Shown in pieces: positions 10,911 through 24,300 of a stretch of 32,888 nucleotides of DNA. Source of the stretch: Mesaphorura yosii (Eukaryota; Arthropoda; Collembola; Poduromorpha; Tullbergiidae); the NCBI GenBank assembly GCA_009869945.1, contig WIXG01000609.1, forward strand, positions 1 to 32,888, read 5' to 3'. The notes beneath the pieces are model-generated. The model was not told the DNA's origin and searched no databases. It worked only from the letters and a program-made list of their open reading frames with translations. Position 1 is the stretch's first letter; each line of letters begins with the position of its first letter. The translations under genes were made by a program, and so were the position numbers.

Positions 10911-13900
10911 TGAAAAAAATAATTCATATACATATGGTAGGAATTTTGAGAGAATCCGTAATTTTATAGCAATAGTTCTCAAATAAACATAGAGAATTGT
11001 CATGATCTGAAACGTAATATAACATAAAATAATTTAATTATAGTAGTTTGAATAATTTGAGTGTTTCTGACTAGTAAGCAATGTCACTGCAATGCTTTAA
11101 GGAAATGGTACTACAGTTGACTAAAGGCTTACTAAAGTTACGAATATATTAATGTCCACATTTAATCTACTACCTAAAGCATATTTTCCCTAAATCCTGC
11201 AACTTTTCTACACCTTATTGTTCTCTCACAAACGAAGGTTTCGGATGACGAATGCTGTTTGCGGTACACATGAAAATCACGTCGTACATTTGAACGGTGC
11301 CATTTCTAGCAATTGAAAATAGAAATTATTGATCGCACAGTCTTTGCCTTTCCTAATTTCGAGAGTGAGTACAGACAAGTAGACAGTGACCGATTCAATG
11401 AATAATGGGTCACTGGTACTGATGCAGAGCTGCAAGTCTCTTATGCAGCAATTTAACAGATTAACTTTACACGATGTACTTTTTACCAGAGTCAATAATT
11501 TGCACTTAAAATACAGCATCTTATGCACATTTGAGTGAATATAATTCATATTTACAAGCAACAGTTGATAGAGTTGTATAACAGCGGAGCCAGGCACTCA
11601 CAAATCATAAATGCAATCACTTTACCGGCAAAAGCGTTTCGAATCTCATTCCAGATTCGCACTCAAGACCTTTGACATTTTAAACAGTACTTTATGTTAG
11701 AGTGTAGCGTACATTCATGCGACCATTTGAAATCCCACACACAACCGCTTAGCTAAGAACAAGACAGGGGACTCAGAGCTTACTAATAAAGTAAATTGCA
11801 AATTTGCACCTGACAAGAACAAGCACAAAGTACGGCAAATCAATTGAAGTGTTCTTAGAATTTCCTTTTCTTACTTTAACCGTGATTTCAAAGCATCAAC
11901 ACAGCAGACTCGACATACGGAACAACAACAATCATATATTGGACCACTTTAATGGTTTCTTCTCAAAAACAAGAAACGATCCTCAGAAACTCAAAAGTTC
12001 AAATCGCGACGCTGAGTTTAATTTCCGCGAAATGTGCAAAGTTGTTGTTCTCTCGCTCACTGAGTTCCCATTATTCGAGGATTACAATACAATATAATAT
12101 ATTAATTTCATAAAAACAATTATTTAGTTTTGGAATATTTTCTTTTTTGCAAAAGAGCCTTTGTTTCGCGTTTGCTTGTTTTTATATATGATTCCCTGTA
12201 CCAGCCGAATAATAATAATCTCACTCAGGCGGACAGAAACCCTACAAAATCACCGCTCTCCGAAAGAGAAAATCCAACTGGATGGATGGATGTTCGCCGG
12301 ACTTCTTCGCCATGAGCTTCTTATTATTATGGTATTGCATATATAGTTTTGTTCAATCATTGTTCCTTGGTTGCTCCTTAGTAGTATTTGGTTCTTTTGT
12401 GGTTCTTGCATTGTGAATTGTTGTGGTTTGTCTCACTGGTGGCCGAGACAAGAAGAAAATTTGTCCAACGCCTTCCTCTCCCCGTTTTTTTCATCTCTTT
12501 TCTTCCGTTCGTCAATCCGTACGCAATTGCATAGTTTCGAGTAGCAACTTAAATCTCCGCTTAATGTCATCTAATGCTATTACCTCTAAGCACAATATAA
12601 TAATACACTTGGACAGAACACAAATCTCAACCCACTCCATCATAAGCCCGCTAAAACATCGACGACACCGACCTAAAATCTAAGTTGCATATTTGATCGG
12701 GCTTGTCTAATAATTGTCGACCTTAATGATTCACCAATTCGCCTCTAAGCTACATTGCCAAAGAAAATTGACATCAGATAAATCGCACGGTGACCACGAG
12801 ACAGACATGGACAACAACACAAAACAAAACACAGTACTGTATCAGTACAGAAATGCATAGTTCATGAGAGTACGCTAAACACACGAGAAACAAAATCACA
12901 ATCCGTTTGGTTTGTTACAGGTGCCAATTCTGCCAATTCTACAATATTTAAATTTAATGCCAAACTAATGCGTACGCTATTATTGCTGTTTCAAATCTAT
13001 ATTGCTTGTTACGAAAGTGACCATGGATTTTGTTCCGCTTCGAGCTTCGGTCCGAGTCTACCTGCTGGTGTCCAGTCGACCACCGTGACCTCAACCCGGG
13101 CGAAACTCCATGAGTCGAGAAAACTTGAAACATAAACCATTTAATAAGAACAACAACGCAAACAAGAAGATTAGATTTATATTTAGAACAAACACTGTAC
13201 GGTGAATGAGAGCGAAAAAGTGAAGGTGAAAGGGAAACATGAGAAAGCGATTTCGAAACCATGTTTGTCAGATAATCAGAATCATACCGCTACAAAGCTT
13301 ATTAAACACACTCTACCTGTCAGTGCAAGCACGCAAGCACATCTACAGTCACAGTCGCAGCCACAGCAAAGGACAGAGCACATCCAGATCCGAAGTTATT
13401 ATTTGCTTGACTTGATACTCGGGGAAAAAGTGAAGACAAAACCATCTTAATTGCTTTCCATGTAAACCATCGTCATGATCATCATCATGTTTCTCGACTC
13501 GAAATATTACAAGCAAAGGAAAATCAATCTCACGTAAATATCAACAGCATCATAAAATAGAAAGTTTCGGTAATTAATTTCATCTGAAGTCTATAATACA
13601 TTGAAATTGCAAAGCCGTGTTCGATTGCAGCCACGGCTCAAGAGTCTCTCGTGCGCTCAACATGCATAATGCGAAATTCTGCCTGGATAAGGGTAGAGAA
13701 CTCCTTAAATGCGCTACACCGAAAATCACTTTGCGAGTGAAAACCTAAATGGCAACGCGTCACGCTTTGTGAGCCAGTAAAAGTCAAACCACAATGACAA
13801 TACAGTCTGACTCGTACGAGAAAATGCCTTTTACTTTGCTTTTACTCCGCATTCAAATGTAAATTGCATCTTTCTTTCCAGTGCGCAAATGAGAGAGACA

Positions 13901-15619
13901 CGAAAGAGGAAATTATAAATTGGAAAGTCTCGAAAGGAAAATTACGTTGACGATCTCGCTCCATACAGTACCCGGTTCTTGTTCCGATTCGCGTTCAATG
14001 CTCATTAATTTCATGCCAACTTATGTTAAAAACCATGTACCAGACACAAACATGAGCCCTGCGATCCTTTTCAATGGGCTTAAAGTTGGGAAAGTTTGGA
14101 TAAAGAAGCTACACACTGGGGCATATCAGAATTCACAATTCTTGAGATAGCAACTGTGACCATCCCGAGTGGAAAGTTTTTAGGAAACTTTTCTCATAAT
14201 AATATTCCTCCGTAATTTTTTCATCGGCCATTGTTATTCTCCTTACAACAGAAATTACTGAAGACTCATTCTGTAAGATGAGTACATGAGTAAGGCCGAG
14301 ACGAGATTCCCGGTACCGAGTTACTGAGTCGCAATAATTTCTTAAACCTCTCGGAATTCTTGGCGAAAATAGAATACAGATCATGCTTGACTGAATTTGT
14401 TCTTCATTCTCAATGCGAAAACTGAAGAAAGGTAAACAGAAGCAAATATGCCAACGAGCACCAATCACGAAGAGACAGGCAAGCGAGCAGGTTGTTATGT
14501 TATGATGGAATGATCAACAAATGAAAATAAATCTCATGCTTGAGAAATCTTGAAGAGGGCACCAGGACGAAAAGAGAACTTCGCCCGACATTATTATCTC
14601 ATTGTAATTGCAATCATATTATAATGACAGGAGCAAAGAGGCAGAAAAATAAAATATATTGAGCATACAGTGTCAACAAATGCAAGTAAAGTTCAAACAT
14701 GCATGGAGGATTTTATCAAAGCAAAAATAAACAAATAGACTCAAGAATGTCATAATACTCTCAATATCTCAATATTAAATAAGAATCTTGTCCTTCTGTC
14801 CTAAATAGCTCAGCGCAATCCGATATTGCGCAGTTTCGCGAGGCTTCGCGTTGACTTGACTGCGACTTTTACATGGTAATAAAATTAAAAGTGGCACACA
14901 GCGAACGACGAATTTGGTCCCTTTGACATTCACACGGTACATGCACACGCATTCAAGCATTCCACTTCCACACCTTGCCATACTATTTACATATAATGTA
15001 CAGCGACCTGAGTTGTAAACCTTGTGTGCCTGAGATTCATTTCACGCCTCATGCGAGAATGAAATTCTCATAACTTTAAATTATTCTTACCCTATACTTT
15101 GCACTAGCAAGTAACAAATTAAACTCCTAATCTTAATCTGGGTAATCACATGCTTAGCAAAGGTTTATGTGAGAAATTACACGAAATTTACAGGTAAAAT
15201 GGACTACGATCGATTAACCTCTCTTGACTGCAGTACACGGCGAAAGAATTCGCGTGACTTTCTTTTTTCTCTTCTGGTTTACAACACTTTCCGGAAATTG
15301 CACTTGAAGTTTCGTCTCTAAGAATTGGAAATGTAATTGACAGCGCCCTTTGAGTAAAAAAGCCGTTACAAAAGTAACGATGAGTACCGTGCTGTTTCAT
15401 TGAAGTGGATTGTTTCGATTTGACAACAGTTTTAGCGACGTGGAGTGCGTCAGTACTAATTTCGTTTCATGCGACAGCGAGTGATTATGATTAAAAATAG
15501 GACGTGAACGTGAAGTGATTCTGAAGAATGCCTGCTCTCGACTGTGGCTGTTTTGTCTCTGTTGAGGGTGCGGAGGAAGAGTAAATATTGTCAGACTCTT
15601 CTTCCCTGAGTTGTAAATG
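10911..15619. other. 4.7-kb stretch without a convincing gene; possible long 3' UTR
   Basis: Open frames here are short, overlap on both strands, and none carries a recognisable domain or a consistent splice pattern. The stretch is A+T-rich. It begins immediately downstream, in transcription sense, of the Ig/FN3 gene stop at 15620. The first canonical minus-strand AATAAA I find after that stop is at 10910-10905. A very long 3' UTR for that membrane-protein gene is therefore possible, though ATTAAA variants near 13140 and 12955 would allow a shorter one. Confidence 0.4.
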
Positions 15620-18600
15620 TCAGACTCGTGCTGGATAAATGACAGAATTATTGTTGACACGCACTGGAGTGGTGTCATTAAGGTTTTCGTCCGGTGGTTG
15701 TTGCTGCGGTAGCTGGGTGGAAGTCCCAGCCTGCTGCTGCTCCATCATTGAGTGAAATTCGTATGCAGGGTTTAAAATTATGTTGGGCATTAATTCGATG
15801 CTTTCACCATCTAAATCAAATCTCCGGTGCGGGTGATGAGACCGCCCAACTTCGCCCGAGATCCACAGACTACCTGTGATATAATACTCTTTGTAGAAGA
15901 GACAGCACGTGGCCATGGCGAGGATGAGCAAAGTCGCGAGCACAATCAAAACCGCCACGATCCATGCACGGGTGTCCAGAGTTTCGACGCTCTCCAGCAC
16001 ATACTTGCCTTCTGCAAGAGTGGACAGGAACGGAGTTGATTAATTTCACCGTCCAACCCCCAAAAGACTCCACCGCGGAAAAGGTCACCAATTTCTACGA
16101 GTCTTACCGATTTCTTGTTGATTGTTGTGTGTGGAGACTTGCACCAGTGTGCTTCCGCCTTTGCCAAGATGATTGTTTGCCCACATTTCGAAAATGTACG
16201 TGGAGTTTGGCAGAAGATGAAATACATCAATATGTCTCTGCGGAGGAGAAAGAAGCGCACAATGACGGCATGACTTGGGCTTGTGCCTTTGAACTCTGTT
16301 CCGCGCTGCTGTGCATTATTAATGTTACGCATTAAATTGAATTTTAAGGCAGAAAATTGAAATAAGATGCGACTTTAAAGCGAAAAGACATGAAAGTGAA
16401 TATAATATTCAATTATGCATAAAGTTAATAATATTACCACGCTACGCCACGGCTGCGCACTCAGTCTATATTCGCTTTCACACTCGCAGTGTTGCTCTGC
16501 TTCGAAAGTGCAAAATTGAACGAATTATCTCGCCAGTGCGAACAGCGTCGTCGGATTAAATAATCACGTTTTCAGTGCAATGCAACCGTGGTGTGCTGTG
16601 GCTGCCTGAGAGGGTGAACCAAAAGTCCGAGAGCGACAAAGGTGGATGCAACATCGTAGAAAGAAGTAGCACACTATCGTATTTTCGCATTGCGCTAAGC
16701 TGAACAGGCAGTACTGGCAACTTACTTTGTCCGGACTAATATAATTAGGTTGACAAGTTTTCCACTCTATTTCGGATTCGTTTTTCAGGCGATACCTTAG
16801 CTGAAAACTGGAAATGGGATATCCTCCATCATCGCCCGTCTCCCACATGACAGAGGCTAACACCGTGGAAGGCAGGACTGTGACGTTTCTCATGAGCAGC
16901 GGAGGAGCTGTAAAAGGAATATAAAGCTGAATATAATTCGTGGGAAAGGCAGGGAAGAAAGTTTTGTAATACCACATTGATCTCTCATGCTACTATTTTT
17001 CTTTAAAAGGGAAAGAAATATTGAGTCGCGCACACAGGAAATAAGTACATTATGCGCAGGAAGCTTCATTTAATCCACACTGAAATATGTCGCCGAGATG
17101 AATTTAAAAGCTTTTGCTCTGCCATGTTTCTTACTGAGAACCGCCAGTTGTCGAGAAAAACGGTTTAACTCTGATTAACCTAATGACACTCGGTCCATTT
17201 GTAAAAGGGCTTCTGCCTCTGTTGTTGTTCTACCGTTTTCCTTCCTTGGTCCTTTTCGAAAGAACACCAGTGCGAGATATTATTTCAGTTCGATGACTCG
17301 TGCACATGATGTGCGGGTGAAAGCTTGCTTCTTTTTCAGCCAGAATCAATCTCGGAGAAGTTTACTGACAAGGAATTGCCCGGGGCTACCACAACTTTCA
17401 AATCTATCTAAAATGACATGAGTATCCCTGCTATTGCGACGTAACTGACGCAGTAAGCATAGAGCAACCAGAACATTTCAACTGCACCTCATCAAAAATT
17501 TAGGTGAGAATTGACTACCGAGAAGTGCAGGCTACCGCCAAATCAGAGAAAATCCGAGCACATCAGTCATCAACGACCTGGTTCTTTTTCATTTTGCAGA
17601 ATACGATCAGAGGTCATGCGTAAGATTGCTCGAGGAGGCACCGAACTCACTAAAGCGTTCATAACTCTAATAATTTGGTTATAGAAATTACGTTAAGACT
17701 TCTCATTTCCACTTTTCATGCATCATTCACCGTTCCCTGCGAGCCATGGTCGTTAGCTAGTTGGCTCTATTTCCGTCCAGAGACTCATATTCAACATGAT
17801 GGCACTCAATTACCCTGGCGAGTTCACATTTGCCAGGCAATCAATGTAATTACTTGATTCCAATATAATTGCGACCTCTTATTGACTGATTGCAATGTCA
17901 TGTCAACTGAAATCGGGTTATTTACCCTCTACGTAATTGGTATCGATTGTGAAAGCATGCGTAAATACATTTCAACTACAAGTGAAGCCTAGTTTCCCAC
18001 TTGAGTCAATTTGACTTGGGAAGTGTTCAATCATAAAGTGTTTTGACTCACTTCGGACTCGCAGCCGCACGCGTGTCTCCATCGAGCGTGGGTTCCAATT
18101 TGTGTACTTGCGTTTGTTTTGATCCACGAGGGCAGCGACTCCGTGTGACTGCGAGGCTCTGTTTCTAATTGTAGTCCGCCTATCCTCTTCATCTTCTCCG
18201 CCTGTGCCACCAGTTTCAAGCTGACATGAGTAGAGTCCAGAATCGGATTGTTGTAGCATGGAGAAGTACAGACTTCCATCTTCCTGCACTTTCGAGTGCT
18301 GTATTTTTGTCTTGTCGTGACCATCACGGGTAATTACCCATCTCCACTCTCCGTCGTTCCGCATAAGGCGACCGCTACATGGCAGCGTGTAATTACTGCC
18401 CACGTCCACAAAGACGACTGTAATGTTGCTGCTGTCACCTTCCCGCCGCACGTCAATAATTTGTCCATTCCTCGGCCGTCCGTACTGAGTGCTGCCACTC
18501 GGAAGGACTCCTTCAAGAAAAGAGAAGGCAAATGTGCGTTAAGACGTTTATTCCTAGTAAGCATTGCACAATGAGACATAACCACGCATTGAGCACACGA

Positions 18601-20075
18601 ATATGCATTATGCAAATTACACCGTGTAAGCACTGGCTACATGACACGTCGTAAGAGCTTTCACCATTACTCAAGACAGAAATCCATTACTGTCCCTCCT
18701 CCCACTTACTACTCGTAAATGCGTAATAATCATAGCCTGAGAAGGAGTGTCATGTCCAGAATGGATCACCGGCCTACACGGTCACACGCCTGAATAAATT
18801 ATGACGTAGTAACAATGCACTGAAATGTGACCAACCGGCGTGATAGGCACAGGAAAAGTCGTAAAAGTTTACTCTCGTGTGCATAACGGCTATTCTGATG
18901 GACGGAGAAAGGATGAGTATAATCTAAGATGGTCTAGTGCACCTTTATAAGAGAATGACTCTAATAAAGTATGAGGCACAACTTTCCACCCAAGGCCTGG
19001 TGCTGGGTGCTGAATTCGAATCAAGAATGCACACGAACACCTGCAAACCGACACCATTATTGCACGAACTTGTTTGATAACTTTCGGCTATTAGGAGAGC
19101 TGATCTCAGAGTCAGGCAGCAGTATATCAAAAGGTGTCGGGTTCGATTTGTAGCAAATATAAAAGTTAAGAATGCCGTTACCCATTATTAACTTAAATTC
19201 CACGCAAACTCCCTTGAAATTGTATTATTGCATGGCGTGGATCATGTCCAAACTCGCAACTACTTCGAAACGACAAAAACAAATTCCGAAAAGTTAAAAT
19301 CCTTTTGAAATAAGACACGAACAAAAGTTCCATTTCCTGGCTGCTCTGCAAATGGAACGCGTTTGTTCTGGCAGGGGATGCAGGAAGGAGAAACAAGAAA
19401 CAAAGGAGGTTGGATATCCGTGAAGGCTGCCAACTGCCAAGTCAGCTCTCGGATTTACTTTGAATCATCATCAATCAACTTTCTTGTGTTTATGTAAATG
19501 CAAATACAGAAAGCCAGAAAAGATTCTGATCGGATGGGAAACGTAATCTTAATGTAATTCTGGCAACCGCTGTCTTCCTCAATCAGGAAATTGAAGTAAT
19601 GCAACCAAAGCAGACGTGAAAGAAATCATTGGCGCAATTAAATCTGTAAATGTGCGCGGAAACAGCCTTGTCCCAGGAGCTTTCTTCGTAAAAAATCAAT
19701 TATTACAATTAGAAACTGGAACACTAGCTCGACTCTTCTCAGCGTGAGCCTCGAATTCGTGCTTGTCAGTCGTACGTGAATGCTGAGTTGAAAATAAAGA
19801 AATGATTTAAATTTAATTTTGTCAAATTGCTTTGCCAGCTCGGGCGTAAATACTCGGAATGAGATTCCGATTAAATACGAATGGCGTAAGATTCGTTTCG
19901 CAATGCGATACTTGGTGGTAATGGAAATGATGCCAGTGGCGTTAATTAATTGAAATTCCATATTTGCTCACCCCTGCGCATAACAAAATGCGAAACGCAA
20001 TAAGTTTGCTGGTTCTTGGTGCTTACCTTCAATTACGACGAGGAACACGAGTACAGTGACCAGATGCTGGACCAT
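15620..20075 (-). CDS. single-pass membrane protein with one Ig and one FN3 domain
   Basis: Five exons join perfectly in phase: 20075-20027, 18510-18052, 16907-16726, 16237-16108 and 16011-15620, giving 403 residues. Residues 1-17 are a signal peptide (MVQHLVTVLVFLVVIEG). Residues about 40-115 form an Ig domain with Cys61, Trp72/74 and the DSGLYSC motif ending in Cys112. An acidic, Thr/Arg-rich linker of about 40 residues follows. Residues about 170-272 form a fibronectin III domain, with the hallmark LPNSTYIFEMWANNHLGKG near its end. A helix at about 290-313 spans the membrane. The roughly 90-residue cytoplasmic tail contains NPAY (354-357), which fits the NPxY endocytic/PTB-binding motif, then a Gln/Pro-rich stretch. 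Several N-glycosylation sequons lie outside the cell. It is presumably a cell-surface adhesion or recognition protein. I cannot assign it to a named family, and the small Ig-FN3-TM layout is unusual. The gene model itself is well supported. Confidence 0.85.
16908..18051 (-). other. intron 2 of the Ig/FN3 gene
   Basis: The intron runs from a perfect GTGAGT donor to a CTTTTACAG acceptor and separates the Ig exon from the FN3 exons. No further domain-coding exon was seen inside, so the protein appears to have only one Ig domain. Confidence 0.7.
18511..20026 (-). other. intron 1 of the Ig/FN3 gene
   Basis: This 1.5-kb intron separates the signal-peptide exon from the Ig exon. No additional exon, repeat or RNA gene is evident in it. 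Short open frames on both strands look accidental. Confidence 0.7.
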
Positions 20076-20504
20076 TTCACGGAAGCTGACGTTGCTGCGT
20101 CTTTTACTTTACGGAACCTGGCTGATTGTGGGGAACGCTGACAGTCATTAAATTCTTGTGTGGATGTGTGAAAATCTGAACAGGCGCAGACTGATAAAGC
20201 CCGGTTTCGGCGTCATGACTTCAGTCACCCGACAAACTCAGACCGCCGGCTTTAGTGGAGTATCATCGACGTAGCCTCTCCATGTAGTCCAGCAAACAAA
20301 GATTTACCTGCATACAGGCACGGTAATTATAATTTGCGGAAATATTTACATTCTTTACACTGCACAGAGGTTCTGCACCCGAGATCAATGCACGGTATAA
20401 ACGTTCATTCATCGCACAGCGCACAAGAAAAGATATTGGCAATATCTCGCACTGGCTCCTGAGAGTCCGCGTTATCAGAGAATGCTCGGCGCAGTTGTCG
20501 CAAT

Positions 20505-20516
20505 CTTTTATATAAA
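20505..20516. promoter_or_regulatory. TATA-like sequence readable on both strands
   Basis: The sequence tttatataaa reads as TATATAAA on plus and as TATATAAAAG on minus. On the minus strand it would start a transcript about 400 bases before the Ig/FN3 ATG. No matching initiator was confirmed, so this is a candidate only. Confidence 0.25.
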
Positions 20517-21064
20517 CACAAACACAAGCGGAGACTTTGCTCCAGCTTGGCTCCATTTCTTATCCTGCAAGCGCAAGGCGAGACACGAGACTAAGAAATA
20601 AGTTTCGTCAATCAACACCAAATTTGTCTGTCTTAAAGCTGAGCGTATACTATATCGTGTATCCATATGGGAGTCGGTGTTGATGGATATAAATGAGCGA
20701 AGGAGGCAGGAGACTCCGCGAGCACAATACCTTAGCTCACACGGCACATGGTTGAATGAATGATGGACAAATGCGCCTGGCAATGTTTACATACCGTCTT
20801 CGGATTCACGACTCCGGATTTACGCTCTCCTCTCCGGCCACTGAAACTGCGAACGCGGATCTGAATGAAAATGCACATAACACACAGCCATACGCTCACG
20901 TTTCACGTTTACGTAATTTCTCCACGAGAGCAAACTATTCTGCGTGTTGTCCGCACGAGCCTAGAATCCTATCTAAAAGATTGCCGACTCGTGCAGTCGT
21001 CCACACAACCACCAGCCAGCCAGCCAGCGCGTAGGAAAGATTGCGGAAATGTTACGAGAGAAAG

Positions 21065-21072
21065 TATAAATA
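21065..21072 (+). promoter_or_regulatory. TATA box in a CpG-rich setting, candidate distal rdgB promoter
   Basis: TATAAATA is followed by a CpG-dense segment (cgtcgagtcgtgcgtttcg) where a start about 30 bases downstream would fall. It points toward rdgB, whose first ATG is 4.6 kb away, so a spliced noncoding first exon would be required. No donor-acceptor pair was proven. Confidence 0.3.
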
Positions 21073-21172
21073 TCGCTGCGTCGAGTCGTGCGTTTCGTCG
21101 CCGACGTGCTTTGTTAGTCTCGTGATGTCGTTGTTCCCGTGTATGCGAACACGGCGGGCGAGATGCAGTGCA

Positions 21173-21377
21173 ATAGGAAAATAGACCAGAAGAGGAAGAA
21201 TAGGAGAATTAGGAGAAGAATAGTAGAACGGGATGCGAACAAGACAAGAAGAAAAAGTCTACGTTCGGAAATGGAAGGAAAGAATACAGCGGTGCCAGTA
21301 ATAAGAGTAATAATAAGAAGAGTCGAAGACGGAGAAAGGGAATGAACGTGGAGAAAGCACAGAACTGAACTGAAGGA
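21173..21377 (+). repeat. purine-rich tract of about 200 bp
   Basis: The plus strand here is dominated by A and G (agaagaggaag-like runs) over roughly 200 bases, in contrast to its surroundings. It begins about 100 bases after the TATAAATA site and could be a purine-rich 5' UTR exon or a structural tract. A 68-codon open frame through it is only a Lys/Arg-rich readout of the composition. Confidence 0.5.
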
Positions 21378-24300
21378 GCACGAAGACTGCCGCTGCTGCT
21401 GCTGCCGTTGGAGAGGAATGACTGATGATGATGATACGAGACTTTTTCGGAATAATACAGCGATTGAAGAAGAGGATATTTACGTACGTAGTGGAGCAGC
21501 AGAACTCATGCACGCAGCTTACGTGCGCTCGCTGTGTACAGCAGGCTGGGCAAAAGCGGCAGGGGAAGTGGAAGACGGAATTAGAAAAAGTGAAATGTAA
21601 AAAGTAGACTTCCTACTGTTGTAGCGAGAGAACATGGCACAGAGTGAAAGCAGTGTACGACCAGTGCTCGTAATAAGAACAGTAAACTTGCTTCCTTTTA
21701 AAACTTGCACACTTGCACTTGTACTGATCGACTCTTTCTTTGCTCCGCACGAAACTAAACGTATTACGCTACTTCTGCTGCCAGTCTGCCACCGGCCGTC
21801 ACTTCTTCACTTTACTTTCAAAGATTTCTTTTGCTCTGCCACTTTTCTCATTTTGGGTTGGATTTGTACTTCGTGTGCATGCATGCATACGGAATTTGTA
21901 GTGGAGAGATTGTACAGCAAGTTGAACTTTCGCAGAGGAGGAGGGTAGATTGGGGTTTCTTATGTGTCAGTTTCGTGAGTCATTGCCATTATCGCCGTGG
22001 TGGACTTGCGGCGTAGCGAGCTTGCATTTGTCGTACTGGTCACAATTATCGTGCTGCCGTTTTGCGATGTGTGCTGAACGAACGAACAAGGTTGACAAGA
22101 CGTGAGGGAGGGCCCACAACAAAATGCTGTGTCGTGACGATGACGGACTTGGTTTTATTATGCATTATTAAGCATGACAGTTGAATAATTGGATATATTT
22201 AATTTACGATGTCAGCTCGGGTTAATTACGCTAAGTTTCACCTGCCAGCGACGTAATTAGCAGTATTCTAGCCGAATGGTAAGGCAAACAAGAAGACGGC
22301 GGAAATGAAAGAATAATACGTACACACACAAACAAATTACAGGTGCACTTATTGAACGCTGGTAATTGGGCATAAGAAATAAGATCTGCTATGCTTGAAC
22401 TGTTGGTCTACACGGGAATACGACATGAGCCCTACTTTTCAAATAAGGAAAAGAAAGCATTTTGCTCGGCAATAAAACGGTCATGGTACTGAGTCTAAAA
22501 ATATAGTGACTCGATGTAAGCATATGACTTGGGAAAAACCAAAAATAGTCCACTATGCCGTAGCCAGCGAGTAGAGAACAGTAGCGAGAGGCATTTAGCT
22601 TGATTGTAACGAAAAGAAATTCTTGCAGCATGGCAGCAGAGCCGAACAACGTAGAATGGCGAGTTTAGAGAAGAAAAGAACAAAAAGCACAACAATAACG
22701 GCAATTCCGTCGTCCGCATAAAACCCGATGGCTTGGCAAGACAAGTCAAGCGGGTTTGAAGAAGGGGAAGAAAAATCGAAGTCGAAATTCTTTTGAGCGA
22801 GCGAGGCAAGATTGCAAACTGAACCGAACACAGTAGTTTCGTGCATTCACTTTCGGAGGGGGAAAGTTCAGGACGAAATCAAATAAATATATAAATAGCA
22901 TGCTGGAGTAAGGAAAGGAAAATCCAAGTCAAAGTAATTGAGCACGGACGAGTCGTGGCACGGGAGCGCATTGCGTGGCAAGCACACGGAGCAGCATTAC
23001 TACCCGGAGGAGACCCAGCACATGGTGATTGGAGTGGTTGAACTGAAAGGAGAGTGCAGTGTGTTTCGTACGCACTTGCAGGCAGGGTGGCAATACGCTT
23101 CGAGTACGCTGGGCTGGTTGAAGTGAAAACGGACCGACTTGCACCGAGATGCACAAGCTCGCTTTCTCTTCATCCACGTTTCCTCTGCCCGTCGTAATCT
23201 CCACTTGCTCTCGCAACCCGCGACCGACCGTGGTTCATGTGGAATGTTGACTCATAACAAAATTGCGAACGAAGTAATAGAAGATGGAGCGAGCTTTCCC
23301 ATTGACATGCTGCTGCTGCTCTCCTTCTGTCTTGCAGAGCAACAACAATACAATAGCGATTCCGTGCATCGGGGATCTCCGATATTATTCTTGACATTTG
23401 AATTTCATAAGAAATTGAATTTTGAACGATTCCGTGTGCTCTAGCCATAAGTGAGGATGAAAATGTATTACTATTGCCCTGGATTCTGAATTCAAGCCCT
23501 GGGAATTGAGAGCACGAATCCAGCCGTGCTCGTAGCCAGTTGCGAGTTTCACAATAATAATGATAATGGCAATAAGAAATGATAAATTGAAAAGAAATTG
23601 TGAGGCGCTTCTATGTGGCTGGCTAGCTTCCTCATTTCATTTCGTGTTCTCGTATGATAAATTGCTTATTAGTTCTGGCCCACTGCAGTTGCCGGAAGGC
23701 TGGCAAGGCAGATGCAAATATACATGCGCGAGAAAGTATTGAAGTGTAAAATATGAAAATTATAAGCTTGAACCCTGCAGTAACTTTGCGCGCTAATAAA
23801 CATGTATTATTAATTCGGGCCGTTTCGAGTCGTCCATGCAGTATGCATGAACACTTTCACGAGAAATATTTTATGAGTTTTCTGCATAAATTTGCTTAAA
23901 GCTACGGCCGCGTCGTAATGAACAGGTCAATACAAAAGTTTCGTGTGAGGAAAGGTGACACTCTCTCACTGCGCTTTGTTGGAAGTTTACTTTATCAAAG
24001 CGTGAAACTTTTCTGCTCGCTGCTGTTCCTCAACCAAATCCTGAACTGGTGCCCTGCTCGTCGGCTGACATGGAAATTGCTTCAACCAATCTTCGTGTAG
24101 TCTCACACCACATCCTGCTTCGCGGAATTCTCCTCACGCTATTATGTAGCGTATAAATGGACTTTTATTGACAGACTTTTAGCTGGAACGAGATTGCCTT
24201 TCTCTCCGCGCTGAGCCAGCTATTATCATGCCATGTTCCAAACCTATATCGATCCATAAGCTGTCTTGACGGAATAGACAATGGAGAATCCATTCACAAT

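Noticed and set aside
14133..14468. 111-codon minus-strand open frame in the noncoding stretch
   Set aside because: No domain, no splice support and biased toward rare-looking residue runs; competing open frames overlap on both strands.
21139..21345. 68-codon Lys/Arg-rich open frame
   Set aside because: It is the automatic translation of a purine-rich tract; codons such as AGA, AAG and GAA follow from base composition.
23281..23330. Short CTG/GAT triplet runs around 21390-21435 and 23306 as microsatellites
   Set aside because: Each has only about four repeat units, too short to call as a notable repeat.
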